Below are positions 40,221 to 53,796 of a stretch of DNA of 64,000 nucleotides, in pieces. The notes below the pieces were generated by a model, which worked only from the letters and a program-made list of their open reading frames with translations, did not search any database and was not told the origin of the DNA. A program made the position numbers and the translations under genes. This stretch comes from Ramlibacter tataouinensis (lineage in GTDB: Bacteria > Pseudomonadota > Gammaproteobacteria > Burkholderiales > Burkholderiaceae_C): the NCBI RefSeq assembly GCF_027941915.1, contig NZ_CP116009.1:62001-126000 (forward strand). The letters are read 5' to 3'. Every line of letters begins with the position of its first letter. Within the stretch, counting starts at the first letter, position 1.

Positions 40221-41044
40221 AGTTGCCCATGAAACAGGACTCCGCGCCGATCGACGAAGCCAGGCTGCACGCGCTGGTCGACGGGCGCCTTTCCGCCGCC
40301 GGGCGCGAGCACGTGCAGGCGCTGCTGGCGGCCGACCCTGATGCGGCCCGCACGGCCCAGGCCTGGCAGGCGCAACGCCACGCGCTGCGGGCGCTGCATG
40401 CCGAGGTGCTGCAGGAGCCGGTGCCGCCCGCGCTGGCGGAAGCTGCGCGCCACATCGGCCACGAAGGCCGGCGCCTCGACCGCTGGCAGCGCTGGGGCGG
40501 CACGGCCGCTTCGGTGGCGCTGGCGTTCGTCGTCGGCTGGCTGGCCCACATGCAGTGGGGCGGCAGCCCCGGCGAGCTGCTTGCCCGCGGCTCGCGGCCG
40601 CTCAACGACTTCGGGCGGCAGGCGGTGGCGGCCCACGTGGTCTATTCGCCGGAGGTGCGCCACCCGGTGGAGGTGCCCGCCGCGCAGCAGGAACACCTGG
40701 TGCAGTGGCTGTCCAAGCGGCTGGGGCGGAGCCTGAAGGTGCCCGACCTGTCGGCGCAAGGCTACGAACTGGTGGGCGGCCGGCTGCTGCCGGGCGAACA
40801 GGGGGCACGGGCGCAGTTCATGTACCAGAACGCCCGGGCCGAGCGCATCACGCTGTATGTCGGCGCCATCGATGCCGGCAAGGCCGGCCGCGCCGCCGCC
40901 GGCGAAACCGCCTTCCGCTTCACCCACGAAGACGGCGCCGCCAGCTTCTACTGGGTCGCCCAGGGCTTCGGCTACGCCCTGGCCGGCCGGATGGACAAGG
41001 GGCAGCTGCTGCCGCTGGCGGAGAGCGTGTACCGGCAGCTGTGA
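40217..41044 (+). CDS. Membrane anti-sigma factor
   Basis: A 275-residue protein with an N-terminal anti-sigma domain (APIDEARLHALVDGRLSAAGREHVQALLAADP), one membrane helix (TAASVALAFVVGWLAHMQW) near residue 100, and a periplasmic domain of about 160 residues that senses the signal. It has no clear Cys/His zinc motif of the ZAS type. The start overlaps the sigma-factor stop (ATGA). It holds the sigma factor inactive until an envelope signal arrives; the signal is unknown. Confidence 0.88.
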   Translation: MKLPMKQDSAPIDEARLHALVDGRLSAAGREHVQALLAADPDAARTAQAWQAQRHALRALHAEVLQEPVPPALAEAARHIGHEGRRLDRWQRWGGTAASVALAFVVGWLAHMQWGGSPGELLARGSRPLNDFGRQAVAAHVVYSPEVRHPVEVPAAQQEHLVQWLSKRLGRSLKVPDLSAQGYELVGGRLLPGEQGARAQFMYQNARAERITLYVGAIDAGKAGRAAAGETAFRFTHEDGAASFYWVAQGFGYALAGRMDKGQLLPLAESVYRQL

Positions 41045-41116
41045 GGGGGGCGCTAAGTCCTCGGCGCAGGCGGAGGAGCCAGCGCAACGCGCCTGCAGCT
41101 CCAGCCTCGCGCCAGC

Positions 41117-42178
41117 CTACGCCAGTCCGCGCAGCGGGTGCGCGTGCACCGGCCAGGGGCTGCGAAAGAACGGCTCCACCATCTCCGCCGTGACGTCCTC
41201 GATCCGCGCCGGGCTCCAGCGGGGCGCATGGTCCTTGTCGATCGCCAGGGCGCGCACGCCCTCGACCGTCTCGCTGGCGCCGGGGCGCAGGTGGAAGCAG
41301 TGGCGCACCAGGTCGCGCTCCATGCGCAGTTCGTCGGCCAGGCTCATGCCGCGGGCCCGCCGCACCTGCTCCAGCGTCACGTGCAGCATCAGCGGCGAGC
41401 GCTTGCGCAGCAGCACGCCTGCCGTGTGCCGCGCCCAGTCGGAGCCGTCCGCCTCCAGCGCCGCGACGATCTCGCGCACGCTGCCCAGCGCGAACACGCG
41501 GTCGATGTCGGGCCGGCGGTCCGCCAGCTTCGAACCTTCGGCCCGCTGCGGCGCCGGCACGGCCGCGGCGCCTTCGCCGGCCAGCCGCTCCCACAGCGCC
41601 GGCAGCTCGGACGAGGGCATGGCGAGGTCGGCCAGGCCGGCGTCCACCGCATCCGCGGCGCCGATCACCTCGCCGGTCAGCGCCAGGTACTCGCCGATCC
41701 GCCCGGGGCAGCGCGAGAGGAAGTGGCCGCCGCCCACGTCCGGGAACAGGCCGATGCCCGTCTCCGGCATGGCCATCTTCGTGCGCTCGGTCACGATGCG
41801 GCAGCGGGCCCCCTGGGAGATGCCCATGCCGCCGCCCATCACGATGCCGTCCATGAACGAGACGTAGGGCTTCGGGTAGTGCTGCACCAGGTGGTTGAGG
41901 GTGTATTCCTCGGTGAAGAAGTCCTCCAGCTCCGGGTTGCCCGCCAGCGCCGCCGCATGGAAGAAGCGGATGTCGCCGCCCGCGCAGAAGGCGCCGAACG
42001 GGCCTTCCTTGCCCATGCCGCGAATGGCCACGACTTCCACCCGCGGGTCGTCCCGCCAGGCCCGCAGCGTGGCCTTCAGCTCGCGGATCATGGCCAGCGA
42101 CAGCGCGTTCAGCGCCCTCGGCCGGTCCAGGGTGATGCGGCCGGCCTTGCCGGCCACTTCGGTCCTTACTTCGCTCAT
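41117..42178 (-). CDS. Enoyl-CoA hydratase/isomerase family protein (HIBYL-CoA hydrolase type)
   Basis: A 353-residue crotonase-fold protein. Its length and motifs (FCAGGDIRFFH, FMDGIVMGGGMGIS, the Glu-Asp pair of MAMPETGIGLFPDVGGGHFL) match the ECH_2/3-hydroxyisobutyryl-CoA hydrolase group, which releases CoA from valine breakdown intermediates; hydratase activity is also possible. The ATG at 42178 overlaps the stop of the EamA transporter (ATGA). A start five codons upstream would overlap that gene more. It converges with the anti-sigma gene, with a 72-base gap. Confidence 0.87.
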   Translation of the reverse strand: MSEVRTEVAGKAGRITLDRPRALNALSLAMIRELKATLRAWRDDPRVEVVAIRGMGKEGPFGAFCAGGDIRFFHAAALAGNPELEDFFTEEYTLNHLVQHYPKPYVSFMDGIVMGGGMGISQGARCRIVTERTKMAMPETGIGLFPDVGGGHFLSRCPGRIGEYLALTGEVIGAADAVDAGLADLAMPSSELPALWERLAGEGAAAVPAPQRAEGSKLADRRPDIDRVFALGSVREIVAALEADGSDWARHTAGVLLRKRSPLMLHVTLEQVRRARGMSLADELRMERDLVRHCFHLRPGASETVEGVRALAIDKDHAPRWSPARIEDVTAEMVEPFFRSPWPVHAHPLRGLA

Positions 42179-43047
42179 GCCCGTTGTTTCCATCCAATCA
42201 GTTCATTCATCACCAGCGCCCCGATCACCAGGGCGCCGCCGGCCAGCACGGTCTGCGTCGGCGCCTCGCCGGCTCCGACCCAGGCCAGCAGGATCCCGAA
42301 GATCACCTCCAGCAGGGCCAGCAGCGAGATCTCGGGCGCCTTGAGCACGCGCGCGCAGGCCACCGCCAGCGCGCACGGGATCGCCAGCTGCACCAGGCCC
42401 AGCAGCGCCAGCCAGCCGATGTCGTGCGTCGAAGCCTGGAACGGCAAGGCCAGCGGCAGCGTATAGGCCGAGGACAGCACGGCGCCGATCAGCACGGCGG
42501 GCACCAGGTCCACGTCCTGGCCCTGGGCGTGCGAGCGCTGGGTGACGGTCCAGTTGATCGCGCCGGCCGCCGGCACGCACAAGGCGACCAGCGTGCCGGC
42601 GAGCTGTCCGCCCGACAGCTGGGCGCCGTACATCCAGGCGATGCCGGCGCCGGCCACCGCGATCGCCGCCCAGGTGCGCGCCGGGATGCGGTGGCCGATG
42701 ACGGCGCGTGCGACCAGCGCCGTCAGGAGCGGTCCCACCGCCATGGTGACCAGCACGTTGGCCACGCTGGTGAGCGTCAGCGCCACCATGAAGGCGGTGA
42801 ACATCACGCTCCAGCACAGGCCCGAGAGCCACAGCGCCGCGCCGCCCGAGCGGATCTTCGCGAACAGTTCGCGGCCCTGGACGAAGGGCAGGATCACCAG
42901 CAGCGACAGCGCGGTGAAGAAGCTGCGCCAGAAGGTGATCTCGAAACTGCGCGCGTGCTCCAGCTGCCGGGTGACCACGCCGGCGATGGACCACATCAGG
43001 GTGACGGCGACCATCAGGAACACGGCGCGGGTGTGGGTGAGCTTCAT
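42175..43047 (-). CDS. EamA/DMT family transporter
   Basis: A 290-residue inner-membrane exporter with ten predicted helices in two EamA repeats (first repeat about residues 8-140, second about 150-285). Typical segments are VALTLTSVANVLVTMAVGPLLTALVA and LLALLEVIFGILLAWVGAGEAP. Substrates of this family are amino acids, nucleosides or drugs; this one is unknown. It is upstream of and coupled to the HIBYL-CoA hydrolase-like gene. The start at 43047 leads directly into the first helix. Confidence 0.88.
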   Translation of the reverse strand: MKLTHTRAVFLMVAVTLMWSIAGVVTRQLEHARSFEITFWRSFFTALSLLVILPFVQGRELFAKIRSGGAALWLSGLCWSVMFTAFMVALTLTSVANVLVTMAVGPLLTALVARAVIGHRIPARTWAAIAVAGAGIAWMYGAQLSGGQLAGTLVALCVPAAGAINWTVTQRSHAQGQDVDLVPAVLIGAVLSSAYTLPLALPFQASTHDIGWLALLGLVQLAIPCALAVACARVLKAPEISLLALLEVIFGILLAWVGAGEAPTQTVLAGGALVIGALVMNELIGWKQRA

Positions 43048-43130
43048 CGTTGTGGGTGGGCCGGTGCTGCAGAGCTCGATTGTCGCCGCGTCCCGCAGCG
43101 CCCTCATCCACGCGCCCTGGCCCGCCTGCC

Positions 43131-43220
43131 CGTCATTCCGGCGAAGGCGGGAATCCACGCAGCGCAGGCGCATGAGCGCCGCCGGCGCGTTGCGCTGGAT
43201 CCCCCGCCTTCGCGGGGGAT
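43131..43220. repeat. Pair of REP-like palindromes behind typA
   Basis: Two units face each other: GTCATTCCGGCGAAGGCGGG from about 43132, and a perfect 9-base stem ATCCCCCGC / GCGGGGGAT with CTTC loop at 43199-43220. The second ends five bases from the typA stop and could serve as its terminator. Both units belong to the same dispersed family as the palindromes at 3301, 30235, 51747 and 58661. Confidence 0.7.
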
Positions 43221-43225
43221 GACGA

Positions 43226-45054
<1,829 letters not shown>

Positions 45055-45058
<4 letters not shown>

Positions 45059-46116
45059 GGTGTCTGTTCGGCGTGCGATCGGGCACGCAGGATCTGGTCG
45101 ATTTCGATGGGGCTGAGCAGGCGGCTGGGGATCAGCTCGCCGGCCCGGGTGTGCGCGGTACCGAGGAGGACGGATTCGCTCCGGCCTCCTTCGGGAGGTG
45201 GGGAGGGGGGCACGCGCTGCGGCAGCTCGGGCCGCTGCGCGTGTCCCCACCCCGACCCTGCTCCCGGGGGAGAGGGAGAAAAGACCGCCACCCGGTCGGC
45301 ATCGGCCCAGTGGCCGCGCCGGCGCAGGCCCGACAGGAAGCGCCCGGCATCGTCCGCACCGAGCGTGACGCGCGTGTGTCCATCCAGCAGCGCCTCGGGC
45401 GGCAGCAGCGCGGCCTCGCGTTCGGCTTCGCTCATGGCGGCGAAGGCCTCCAGCGTGACGCACCGCGCCACATCGAACGGTCCGGTCGCGATCCGACGCA
45501 GCAGCGACAGGTGCGCCCCGCAGCCCAGCGTCTCGCCGATGTCTTCGCCCAGCGTGCGGATGTAGGTGCCCTTGCTCACGCGGGCGGTGAAGCGGAGGGC
45601 GGCGCGGCCGCCCTCTTCCACCAGCTCGAGCCGCAGTTCGTGCACGACGACATCGCGCGGCGCGCGCTCGACCTCCTGGCCGGCCCGCGCGTATTCGTAC
45701 AGGGCCTTGCCGTCCTTCTTCAGCGCGCTGTGCATGGGCGGCACTTGCTGGATCGGCCCGGTGAACTGGCGCTCGACCTCCGCCAGCCGCTGCGGCGTGA
45801 CCGGCGGCACCGGGCGCTCCGACACGACTTCACCCTCGGCGTCGCCGGTGGTGGTCTTCACCCCCAGCACCGCCACCGCTTCGTAGGTCTTGTCGGCGTC
45901 CAGGTGCAACTGGCTGAACTTGGTGGCCGCGCCGAAGCACAGCGGCAGCGCGCCGGTGGCCAGCGGGTCCAGCGTGCCGGTGTGGCCGGCCTTCTCGGCG
46001 CGCAGCAGCCACTTGCATTTCTGCAGCGCGTCGTTGCTCGACAGGCCCAACGGCTTGTCCAGCAGCAGCACCCCGTGCACGGGGCGCCTCACGACCCGTG
46101 CCCGTGGTGCGCCCAT
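45055..46116 (-). CDS. truB: tRNA pseudouridine(55) synthase with repeat-derived insertion
   Basis: Makes pseudouridine 55 in the T-loop of tRNAs. The catalytic Asp lies in [15 protein letters not shown] near residue 50; [10 protein letters not shown] and the [18 protein letters not shown] thumb region follow. The 353-residue length is about 40 above the family norm. The excess is a Pro/Gly-rich block around residues 279-315 ([12 protein letters not shown] ... [13 protein letters not shown]) that translates a dispersed repeat-like DNA segment. The C-terminal strand [20 protein letters not shown] continues in frame after it. It is 2 bases from rbfA and overlaps typA. Confidence 0.94.
45178..45281. 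repeat. Repeat-like palindromic segment inside truB
   Basis: About 100 bases with hairpins CCTCC-TTC-GGGAGG and CTCCC-GGGGGAG at its two ends, and complementary GTGGGGAGG / CCCCACCCC stretches between. The composition resembles intergenic repeats of Comamonadaceae, but here it is read in frame as part of truB. Confidence 0.55.
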
Positions 46117-46118
46117 GC

Positions 46119-46487
46119 CTACTCCCCGGATTCTTTGGAACGCGAGGCGACCGCGCGGGCGATCAGCGCGTTCATGTCGGCCGCACGCTCGGTGGTGCGG
46201 TCGAACTGGAAGTGCAGCGTGGGCACCGTGTGGATGTGCAGCCGCTTGAACAGGCCGTTGCGCAGGAAGCCGGCCGCGTGGTTGAGGGCCTCCTCGCACT
46301 CGTGCGGGTCGCCCTTGAGCACGCTGAAGAACACCTTGGCATGCGCGTAGTCGGGCGTGACCTCCACGGCGCTGAGCGTGACCATGCCCAGCCGCGGGTC
46401 CTTGATCTCGCGGATCAGCTCGGACAGGTCGCGCTGGACCTGGTCGGCGATCTGGTAGCTGCGATTGGGCTTGCTGGACTTCTTCAT
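46119..46487 (-). CDS. rbfA: 30S ribosome-binding factor RbfA
   Basis: A 122-residue KH-fold protein that binds helix 44/45 region of 16S rRNA late in 30S maturation and is needed at low temperature. Core segments are [47 protein letters not shown] and the [19 protein letters not shown] helix. It lies 43 bases after infB and 2 bases before truB in the usual operon. Confidence 0.96.
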   Translation of the reverse strand: MKKSSKPNRSYQIADQVQRDLSELIREIKDPRLGMVTLSAVEVTPDYAHAKVFFSVLKGDPHECEEALNHAAGFLRNGLFKRLHIHTVPTLHFQFDRTTERAADMNALIARAVASRSKESGE

Positions 46488-46530
46488 CGAAGGGCGAGCC
46501 TCGCGGCAGCGAGGCCCGCTTTCCCCTTGT

Positions 46531-49377
<2,847 letters not shown>

Positions 49378-49398
49378 AGGTATTTCGACCCTCCCCTT

Positions 49399-50895
49399 TT
49401 ACTCTTGTGCCGCCGCAGCGCCGGTGAACCAGTGCTCGCGCGCCTTGATGATCAGGGCGGTGGCCTCTTCGGCCGTCTGCCCCGTGATTTCGGTCAATTC
49501 ATCGACGGCCAGGTCGGCCAGGTCGTCGCGGGTGTGCACGCCGGCCTCGGCCAGCTGGCCGATCAGCTGCGGGCTCAGGCCATCGAGGTCGCGCAGGTCC
49601 TGCGAGACTTCCTCGACGCTCTCCTCGCGCTTGATCTCCATGGTCAGCAGGGCGTCCTTGGCGCGGGCGCGCAGCTCCTGGACGGTTTCCTCGTCGAACG
49701 ATTCGATCTCCAGCATCTCCTGGATCGGCACGTAGGCCACTTCCTCGAGGCTGGTGAAGCCCTCGGCGATCAGGATGTCGGCGATCTCCTCGTCGACGTC
49801 CAGCTTTTCCATGAACAGGCCGCGGATGGCGCTGGACTCCTCGGCCTGCTTCTGGGCCGATTCGTTGGCGTCCATGATGTTGATCTTCCAGCCGGTCAGG
49901 TCGGAGGCCAGGCGGACGTTCTGGCCGCCGCGGCCGATGGCGATGGCCAGGTTCTCCTCGTCGACCACCACGTCCATCGCGTGCTTCTCCTCGTCGACCA
50001 CGATGGAGCTGACGTTGGCCGGCGCCAGCGCGCCGATCACGAACTGCGCCGGATCCTCGGACCACAGCACGATGTCGACCCGCTCGCCGGCCAGCTCGTT
50101 GGTGACGGCGTTGACGCGGGTGCCGCGCACGCCGACGCAGGTGCCGATCGGGTCGACGCGCTTGTCGTGCGACAGCACGGCGATCTTGGCGCGGCTGCCG
50201 GGGTCGCGGGCGCAGCTCTTGATCTCCAGCAGGCCCTGCTCGATCTCGGGCACTTCCTGGCGGAACAGCTCGATCATGAACTCGGGCGCCGCGCGCGACA
50301 GGATGATGGGCGCGCCGCGCAGCGTCAGGTCCACCTCCATGATCATGGCGCGCACCCGGTCGCCGTTGCGCAGGTTCTCCTTGGGGATCATCTCGCCGCG
50401 GCGCAGCCGGCCCTCGACGCGGCCGCTCTCGACGATCACGTCGCCCTTGTCCATGCGCTTGACGGTGCCCACGAAGATCTTGTCGCCGCGCGACATGAAG
50501 TCGTTCAGCAGCATCTCGCGCTCGGCGTCGCGGATCTTCTGCAGGATCACCTGCTTGGCGGCCATGGCGCCGATGCGGCCGATCGGCAGCGACTCGACCG
50601 GCTCCTCGATGTAGTCGCCCGGCTCGACGTCGGCCACCCGGTCCTGGGCGTCCATCAGCATCTCTTCGGCGTCGGGGTTCTGCAGGCCGGCGTCGTCCGG
50701 CACCACCAGCCAGCGGCGGAAGGTCTCGTAGTCGCCGCTGTCGCGGTCGATCGCCACCCGGATGTCCACCTCGCCCTCGTAGAGCTTCTTGGTGGCCTGG
50801 GCCAGCGCCGATTCGACGGCGCCGAACACCACGTCGCGCTCGACGTTCTTTTCGCGCGAGATCGCTTCCACCAGCATCAACAGTTCGCGGTTCAT
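49399..50895 (-). CDS. nusA: Transcription termination/antitermination factor NusA
   Basis: RNA polymerase-binding factor of 498 residues. It has the N-terminal domain ([32 protein letters not shown]), S1 ([21 protein letters not shown] region), two KH domains with GxxG ([14 protein letters not shown] and [13 protein letters not shown]) and two C-terminal acidic repeats ([32 protein letters not shown]) as in other proteobacteria. A strong AGGAG is 7 bases before the ATG at 50895. NusA enhances pausing at hairpins, which matters because a terminator-like hairpin lies in the leader of its own operon. Confidence 0.97.
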   Translation of the reverse strand: MNRELLMLVEAISREKNVERDVVFGAVESALAQATKKLYEGEVDIRVAIDRDSGDYETFRRWLVVPDDAGLQNPDAEEMLMDAQDRVADVEPGDYIEEPVESLPIGRIGAMAAKQVILQKIRDAEREMLLNDFMSRGDKIFVGTVKRMDKGDVIVESGRVEGRLRRGEMIPKENLRNGDRVRAMIMEVDLTLRGAPIILSRAAPEFMIELFRQEVPEIEQGLLEIKSCARDPGSRAKIAVLSHDKRVDPIGTCVGVRGTRVNAVTNELAGERVDIVLWSEDPAQFVIGALAPANVSSIVVDEEKHAMDVVVDEENLAIAIGRGGQNVRLASDLTGWKINIMDANESAQKQAEESSAIRGLFMEKLDVDEEIADILIAEGFTSLEEVAYVPIQEMLEIESFDEETVQELRARAKDALLTMEIKREESVEEVSQDLRDLDGLSPQLIGQLAEAGVHTRDDLADLAVDELTEITGQTAEEATALIIKAREHWFTGAAAAQE

Positions 50896-50905
50896 CTTCT
50901 TTCTC

Positions 50906-51481
50906 CTAGCCCCTCTCCGAGGGGCGCCGCCCCTTGAAGTCAACCACCGGCGCGAGCCGCGCCTCCTTCAATTCGTCCAGCGTGAAGCCGATCGCCTGCA
51001 GCGGCGCCGGCTCCTTCTTGCGGCTGACGCGCTGGCCCGGCTTGCGCTCCGGCTCGTCGCTCCATACCAGTTGCCAGTTGCCGTCGGCCCGGCCCAGCCG
51101 GCCGCGGAACTTCTTGCGGTTGGCCGCCACCTGGCCTGCTCCCGCCGCGCCCACCGGCGCCTTCAGCGTGATGTCCACCATCTCGCCGGCGAAGCGCTCG
51201 AAGTCGCGCTCATCGCGCAACGGCCGGTCCAGCCCCGGCGATGACACCTCCAGCCGCCTGTAGTCGATGCCCTCGACCTCCAGCGCATACTGCAACTGGC
51301 GCGTGACCTTCTCGCAGTCCTCGACGTTGACGAAGGCCTCGTCGGCCCCCGGCTGCCAGGGCAGGTCGATCGTCACGCGCAGCAGACCACCGGCGGAGCG
51401 TTCGATCTCCACCAGCTCGTAGCCCAGCCCGGTCACGGTCTGCTGGGCGATGTCGTGCAGCGCCACGGTTTTTTGCGTCAT
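50906..51481 (-). CDS. rimP: Ribosome maturation factor RimP
   Basis: A 191-residue protein needed for 30S subunit maturation. The RimP core ([70 protein letters not shown]) is complete, and a basic region with a longer linker precedes the C-terminal SH3-like part ([14 protein letters not shown]). The start at 51481 ([15 protein letters not shown]) is chosen over one 19 codons upstream, which lies within leader hairpins. It is the first gene of the nusA-infB operon. Confidence 0.95.
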   Translation of the reverse strand: MTQKTVALHDIAQQTVTGLGYELVEIERSAGGLLRVTIDLPWQPGADEAFVNVEDCEKVTRQLQYALEVEGIDYRRLEVSSPGLDRPLRDERDFERFAGEMVDITLKAPVGAAGAGQVAANRKKFRGRLGRADGNWQLVWSDEPERKPGQRVSRKKEPAPLQAIGFTLDELKEARLAPVVDFKGRRPSERG

Positions 51482-51502
51482 TCCCTGAAGTAAAACGACC
51501 CG

Positions 51503-51540
51503 GCTTGCCGCGATTCGCGCAAGTGCTTGTCGCGGCAAGC
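51503..51540 (-). other. Second leader hairpin upstream of rimP
   Basis: Perfect 11-base stem GCTTGCCGCGA / TCGCGGCAAGC with a 16-base loop, located right after the T-tract of the leader terminator and 22 bases before the rimP start. It may protect the message or compete with the first hairpin. Confidence 0.55.
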
Positions 51541-51569
51541 AAAAAAAAAGGGCCGGTGATTACCCGCCC
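51541..51569 (-). terminator. Terminator-like hairpin in the rimP-nusA leader
   Basis: On the minus strand GGGC(G)GGT-AATC-ACC(G)GCCC forms a stem with one mismatch, followed at once by nine T residues (51549-51541). It starts about 16 bases downstream of the predicted transcription start, so every transcript from that promoter must pass it. This looks like an attenuator, possibly sensitive to NusA. Confidence 0.6.
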
Positions 51570-51591
51570 GTCCTTTGGTCGTGAAGCAAAG

Positions 51592-51620
51592 ATTGTACCG
51601 TGGCAGGCGTGTCTGTGCAA
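51592..51620 (-). promoter_or_regulatory. Sigma70 promoter of the rimP-nusA-infB-rbfA-truB-typA operon
   Basis: On the minus strand TTGCAC (51620-51615), a 17-base spacer and TACAAT (51597-51592). It is the best promoter match in the window and faces rimP. The predicted start is near 51585, giving a leader of about 105 bases. Confidence 0.7.
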
Positions 51621-51746
51621 CTTGGAGACCGGCGAGTTTTTCGTGTGGCCGTCCTCCCGGCCCAGCCAGCTCTTCGCTGGGTCCGTGCAGTTGGAGGTAT
51701 CCAGCCTCAACCGTGCGCAGCGCCTGGCGCCCCCGCGTTGCGGTGG

Positions 51747-51765
51747 ATCCCCGCTTTCGCGGGAT
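51747..51765. repeat. REP-like palindrome downstream of arfB
   Basis: ATCCCCGC, loop TTTC, GCGGGAT, followed by GACGGTC. It lies just after the arfB stop on the minus strand and is the same family as the other intergenic palindromes. Confidence 0.6.
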
Positions 51766-51770
51766 GACGG

Positions 51771-52184
51771 TCAGAGATCCTGCCCCGAGCGGCTGAGCTT
51801 GACTTCCGCGCGCCGGCGCTTGTCGGCCAGCCGCCGGCGCGCGGCCGAAGCCGGGGGCCGCGTCGGTTTGCGCACGTGGGGCGGCTCGGCCACGCTGTCC
51901 ACCAGCTCCTGCAGCCGCTCCCAGGCCTCGGCACGGTTCAGCTCCTGGCTGCGATGCACCTGGGCCTTGATGACCAGCACGCCGGAGCGGGTGATGCGCC
52001 GGTCGGGCAGCGCCAGCAGCCGCGCCTTGTGTTCGTGCGCCAGCGAGGAGGCCCGGATGTCGTAGCGCAGCTGCACGGCGCTGGACACCTTGTTGACGTT
52101 CTGGCCGCCGGCGCCCTGGGCGCGGATGGCGATGATTTCGACGTCCTCGGGCGGGATCGGCGTCGGCCGGGCGTGCAGCGGCAT
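51771..52184 (-). CDS. arfB: Alternative ribosome-rescue factor ArfB (YaeJ)
   Basis: A 137-residue peptidyl-tRNA hydrolase that releases nascent chains from ribosomes stalled without a stop codon, a backup to tmRNA/SmpB. The catalytic GGQ is in AQGAGGQNVNKV, near residue 28, and a basic C-terminal tail (KPTRPPASAARRRLADKRRRAEVKLSR) enters the mRNA channel. The ATG at 52184 gives the normal short N-terminus. It lies 4 bases downstream of the yejF stop. It occurs here in addition to smpB at 38.7 kb. Confidence 0.93.
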   Translation of the reverse strand: MPLHARPTPIPPEDVEIIAIRAQGAGGQNVNKVSSAVQLRYDIRASSLAHEHKARLLALPDRRITRSGVLVIKAQVHRSQELNRAEAWERLQELVDSVAEPPHVRKPTRPPASAARRRLADKRRRAEVKLSRSGQDL

Positions 52185-52188
52185 GGCG

Positions 52189-53796
52189 TCAGGCGGCCGC
52201 CGCCACCAGCGCCCGGGTGTAGCCGTGCGAGGGGCGGTCCAGCACGGCATCGACCGGTCCGGATTCCAGCACCTGGCCGTCCTTCATCACCAGCACCTCG
52301 TGCGCCATGGCGCGGATCACGTCCACGTCGTGGGTGATCAGCAGGTAGGCCAGTCCCTTCTCGCGCTGCAGGCGCTGCAGCAGGCCCAGCACCTGCTTCT
52401 GGATGGTGACGTCCAGCGCGCTGGTCGGCTCGTCCAGCACCAGCAGCTGCGGGCCGACGATCAGGGCCCGGGCGATGGCCAGGCGCTGGCGCTGGCCGCC
52501 GGAAAACTCGTGCGGGTAGCGGTCCAGCAGGCCGGGGAACTGGTCCTCCGTCAGCCCGACCTCGGCCAGCCCGGCCAGCACGCGCTCGCGGCGGGCCGGG
52601 CGCGGCAGCTGCGGCTCGTGCACCAGCAGGCCCTCGCCGACGATCTCCTCCACCGTCATGCGCGGCGAGAGCGAGGAGAACGGATCCTGGAACACGACCT
52701 GGACCTGGCGCCGGACCGGCCGGTCGGCGCGGGCTTCGCGCCGCCACTGGCGGCCGACCACGTCGAGCCCGCCGCGATGGGGGATCAGGCCCAGGGCCGC
52801 CAGCGCCAGGGTGGACTTGCCGGAGCCCGATTCGCCGACCACGCCGAGCGTGCGCTGGGCCGGAATGGCGAAGTCCGCGCCCTGGACCGCAATGAACTCG
52901 CCGCGCCGGAACCAGCCGCGCACGCCGGGGATCGGCACCGGGTAGGCCACCTGCAGGCCGCGTGCCTGCATCACCGGCGGCTCCGGCGGGCCGCCCTCCT
53001 CCACGTTGCGCACGGGGCGGCTGTCGATCAGCTTGCGGGTGTAGGCGTGTTCCGGGTGCTGGAAGACTGTTTCGACGGTGCCGGCTTCGACCAGGTGGCC
53101 GTTCTCCATCACCGCCACCCGGTCGGCGAACTTGCGCACCAGGTTCAGGTCGTGCGTGATCAGCAGCACCGCCATGCCGGCCTGCCGCTGCAGGTCGTCC
53201 AGCAGGCCCAGGATCTGCGCGCGCAGGGTGACGTCGAGTGCGGTGGTGGGCTCGTCGGCCAGCAGCAGGCGCGGCCGGCTGGCCAGCGCCATGGCGATCA
53301 TGGCGCGCTGGCGCTGCCCGCCCGACAGCTGGTGCGGGAAGCTGTGCGCGCGCCGCGCCGGCTCGGGGATGCCGGTGGCCGCCAGCGCCTCGACGGCGGC
53401 GTCCCAGGCCTGGCGGCGGCCGAGCGCCTGCTTGAGCTCCAGCACCTCCGCCACCTGGTCGCCCACGGTGAACAGCGGATTCAGGGCCGTCATCGGCTCC
53501 TGGAAGATCATGGCGATGTCGTCGCCGCGGATGCCCAGCAGCTCGCGCTCGGGCAGTTGCAGCAGGTCGACGGTGCGGCCTTCCGCCCGGACGTTGGCGA
53601 GGCGGGCCGAGCCGGTGACGCTGGCGTTCTGCACCAGGCCCAGCAGCGCCAGCGCCGTCACGGTCTTGCCCGAGCCGGATTCGCCCACCAGCGCCAGCTT
53701 CTCGCCTTCGCCGATGCGGAAATCGACGCCATGCACGACTTCCTTGGCGCCGAAGGCGACGCGCAGGTTGCGGACGTCGAGGAGGTCGCGGCTCAC
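52189..53796 (-). CDS. yejF: Peptide ABC transporter, dual ATP-binding protein YejF
   Basis: A 535-residue protein with two complete ABC ATPase cassettes. The first has Walker A GESGSGKT and signature LSGGQRQRAMIA; the second has GESGSGKST and FSGGQRQRLAIA, each followed by a Walker B (LLLADEPT and LLVLDEPT). It powers the YejABEF importer, which in enterobacteria takes up oligopeptides and microcin C. The GTG start overlaps the yejE stop (GTGA), so translation is coupled. Duplicate fused cassettes are normal for YejF. Confidence 0.93.
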   Translation of the reverse strand: MSRDLLDVRNLRVAFGAKEVVHGVDFRIGEGEKLALVGESGSGKTVTALALLGLVQNASVTGSARLANVRAEGRTVDLLQLPERELLGIRGDDIAMIFQEPMTALNPLFTVGDQVAEVLELKQALGRRQAWDAAVEALAATGIPEPARRAHSFPHQLSGGQRQRAMIAMALASRPRLLLADEPTTALDVTLRAQILGLLDDLQRQAGMAVLLITHDLNLVRKFADRVAVMENGHLVEAGTVETVFQHPEHAYTRKLIDSRPVRNVEEGGPPEPPVMQARGLQVAYPVPIPGVRGWFRRGEFIAVQGADFAIPAQRTLGVVGESGSGKSTLALAALGLIPHRGGLDVVGRQWRREARADRPVRRQVQVVFQDPFSSLSPRMTVEEIVGEGLLVHEPQLPRPARRERVLAGLAEVGLTEDQFPGLLDRYPHEFSGGQRQRLAIARALIVGPQLLVLDEPTSALDVTIQKQVLGLLQRLQREKGLAYLLITHDVDVIRAMAHEVLVMKDGQVLESGPVDAVLDRPSHGYTRALVAAAA

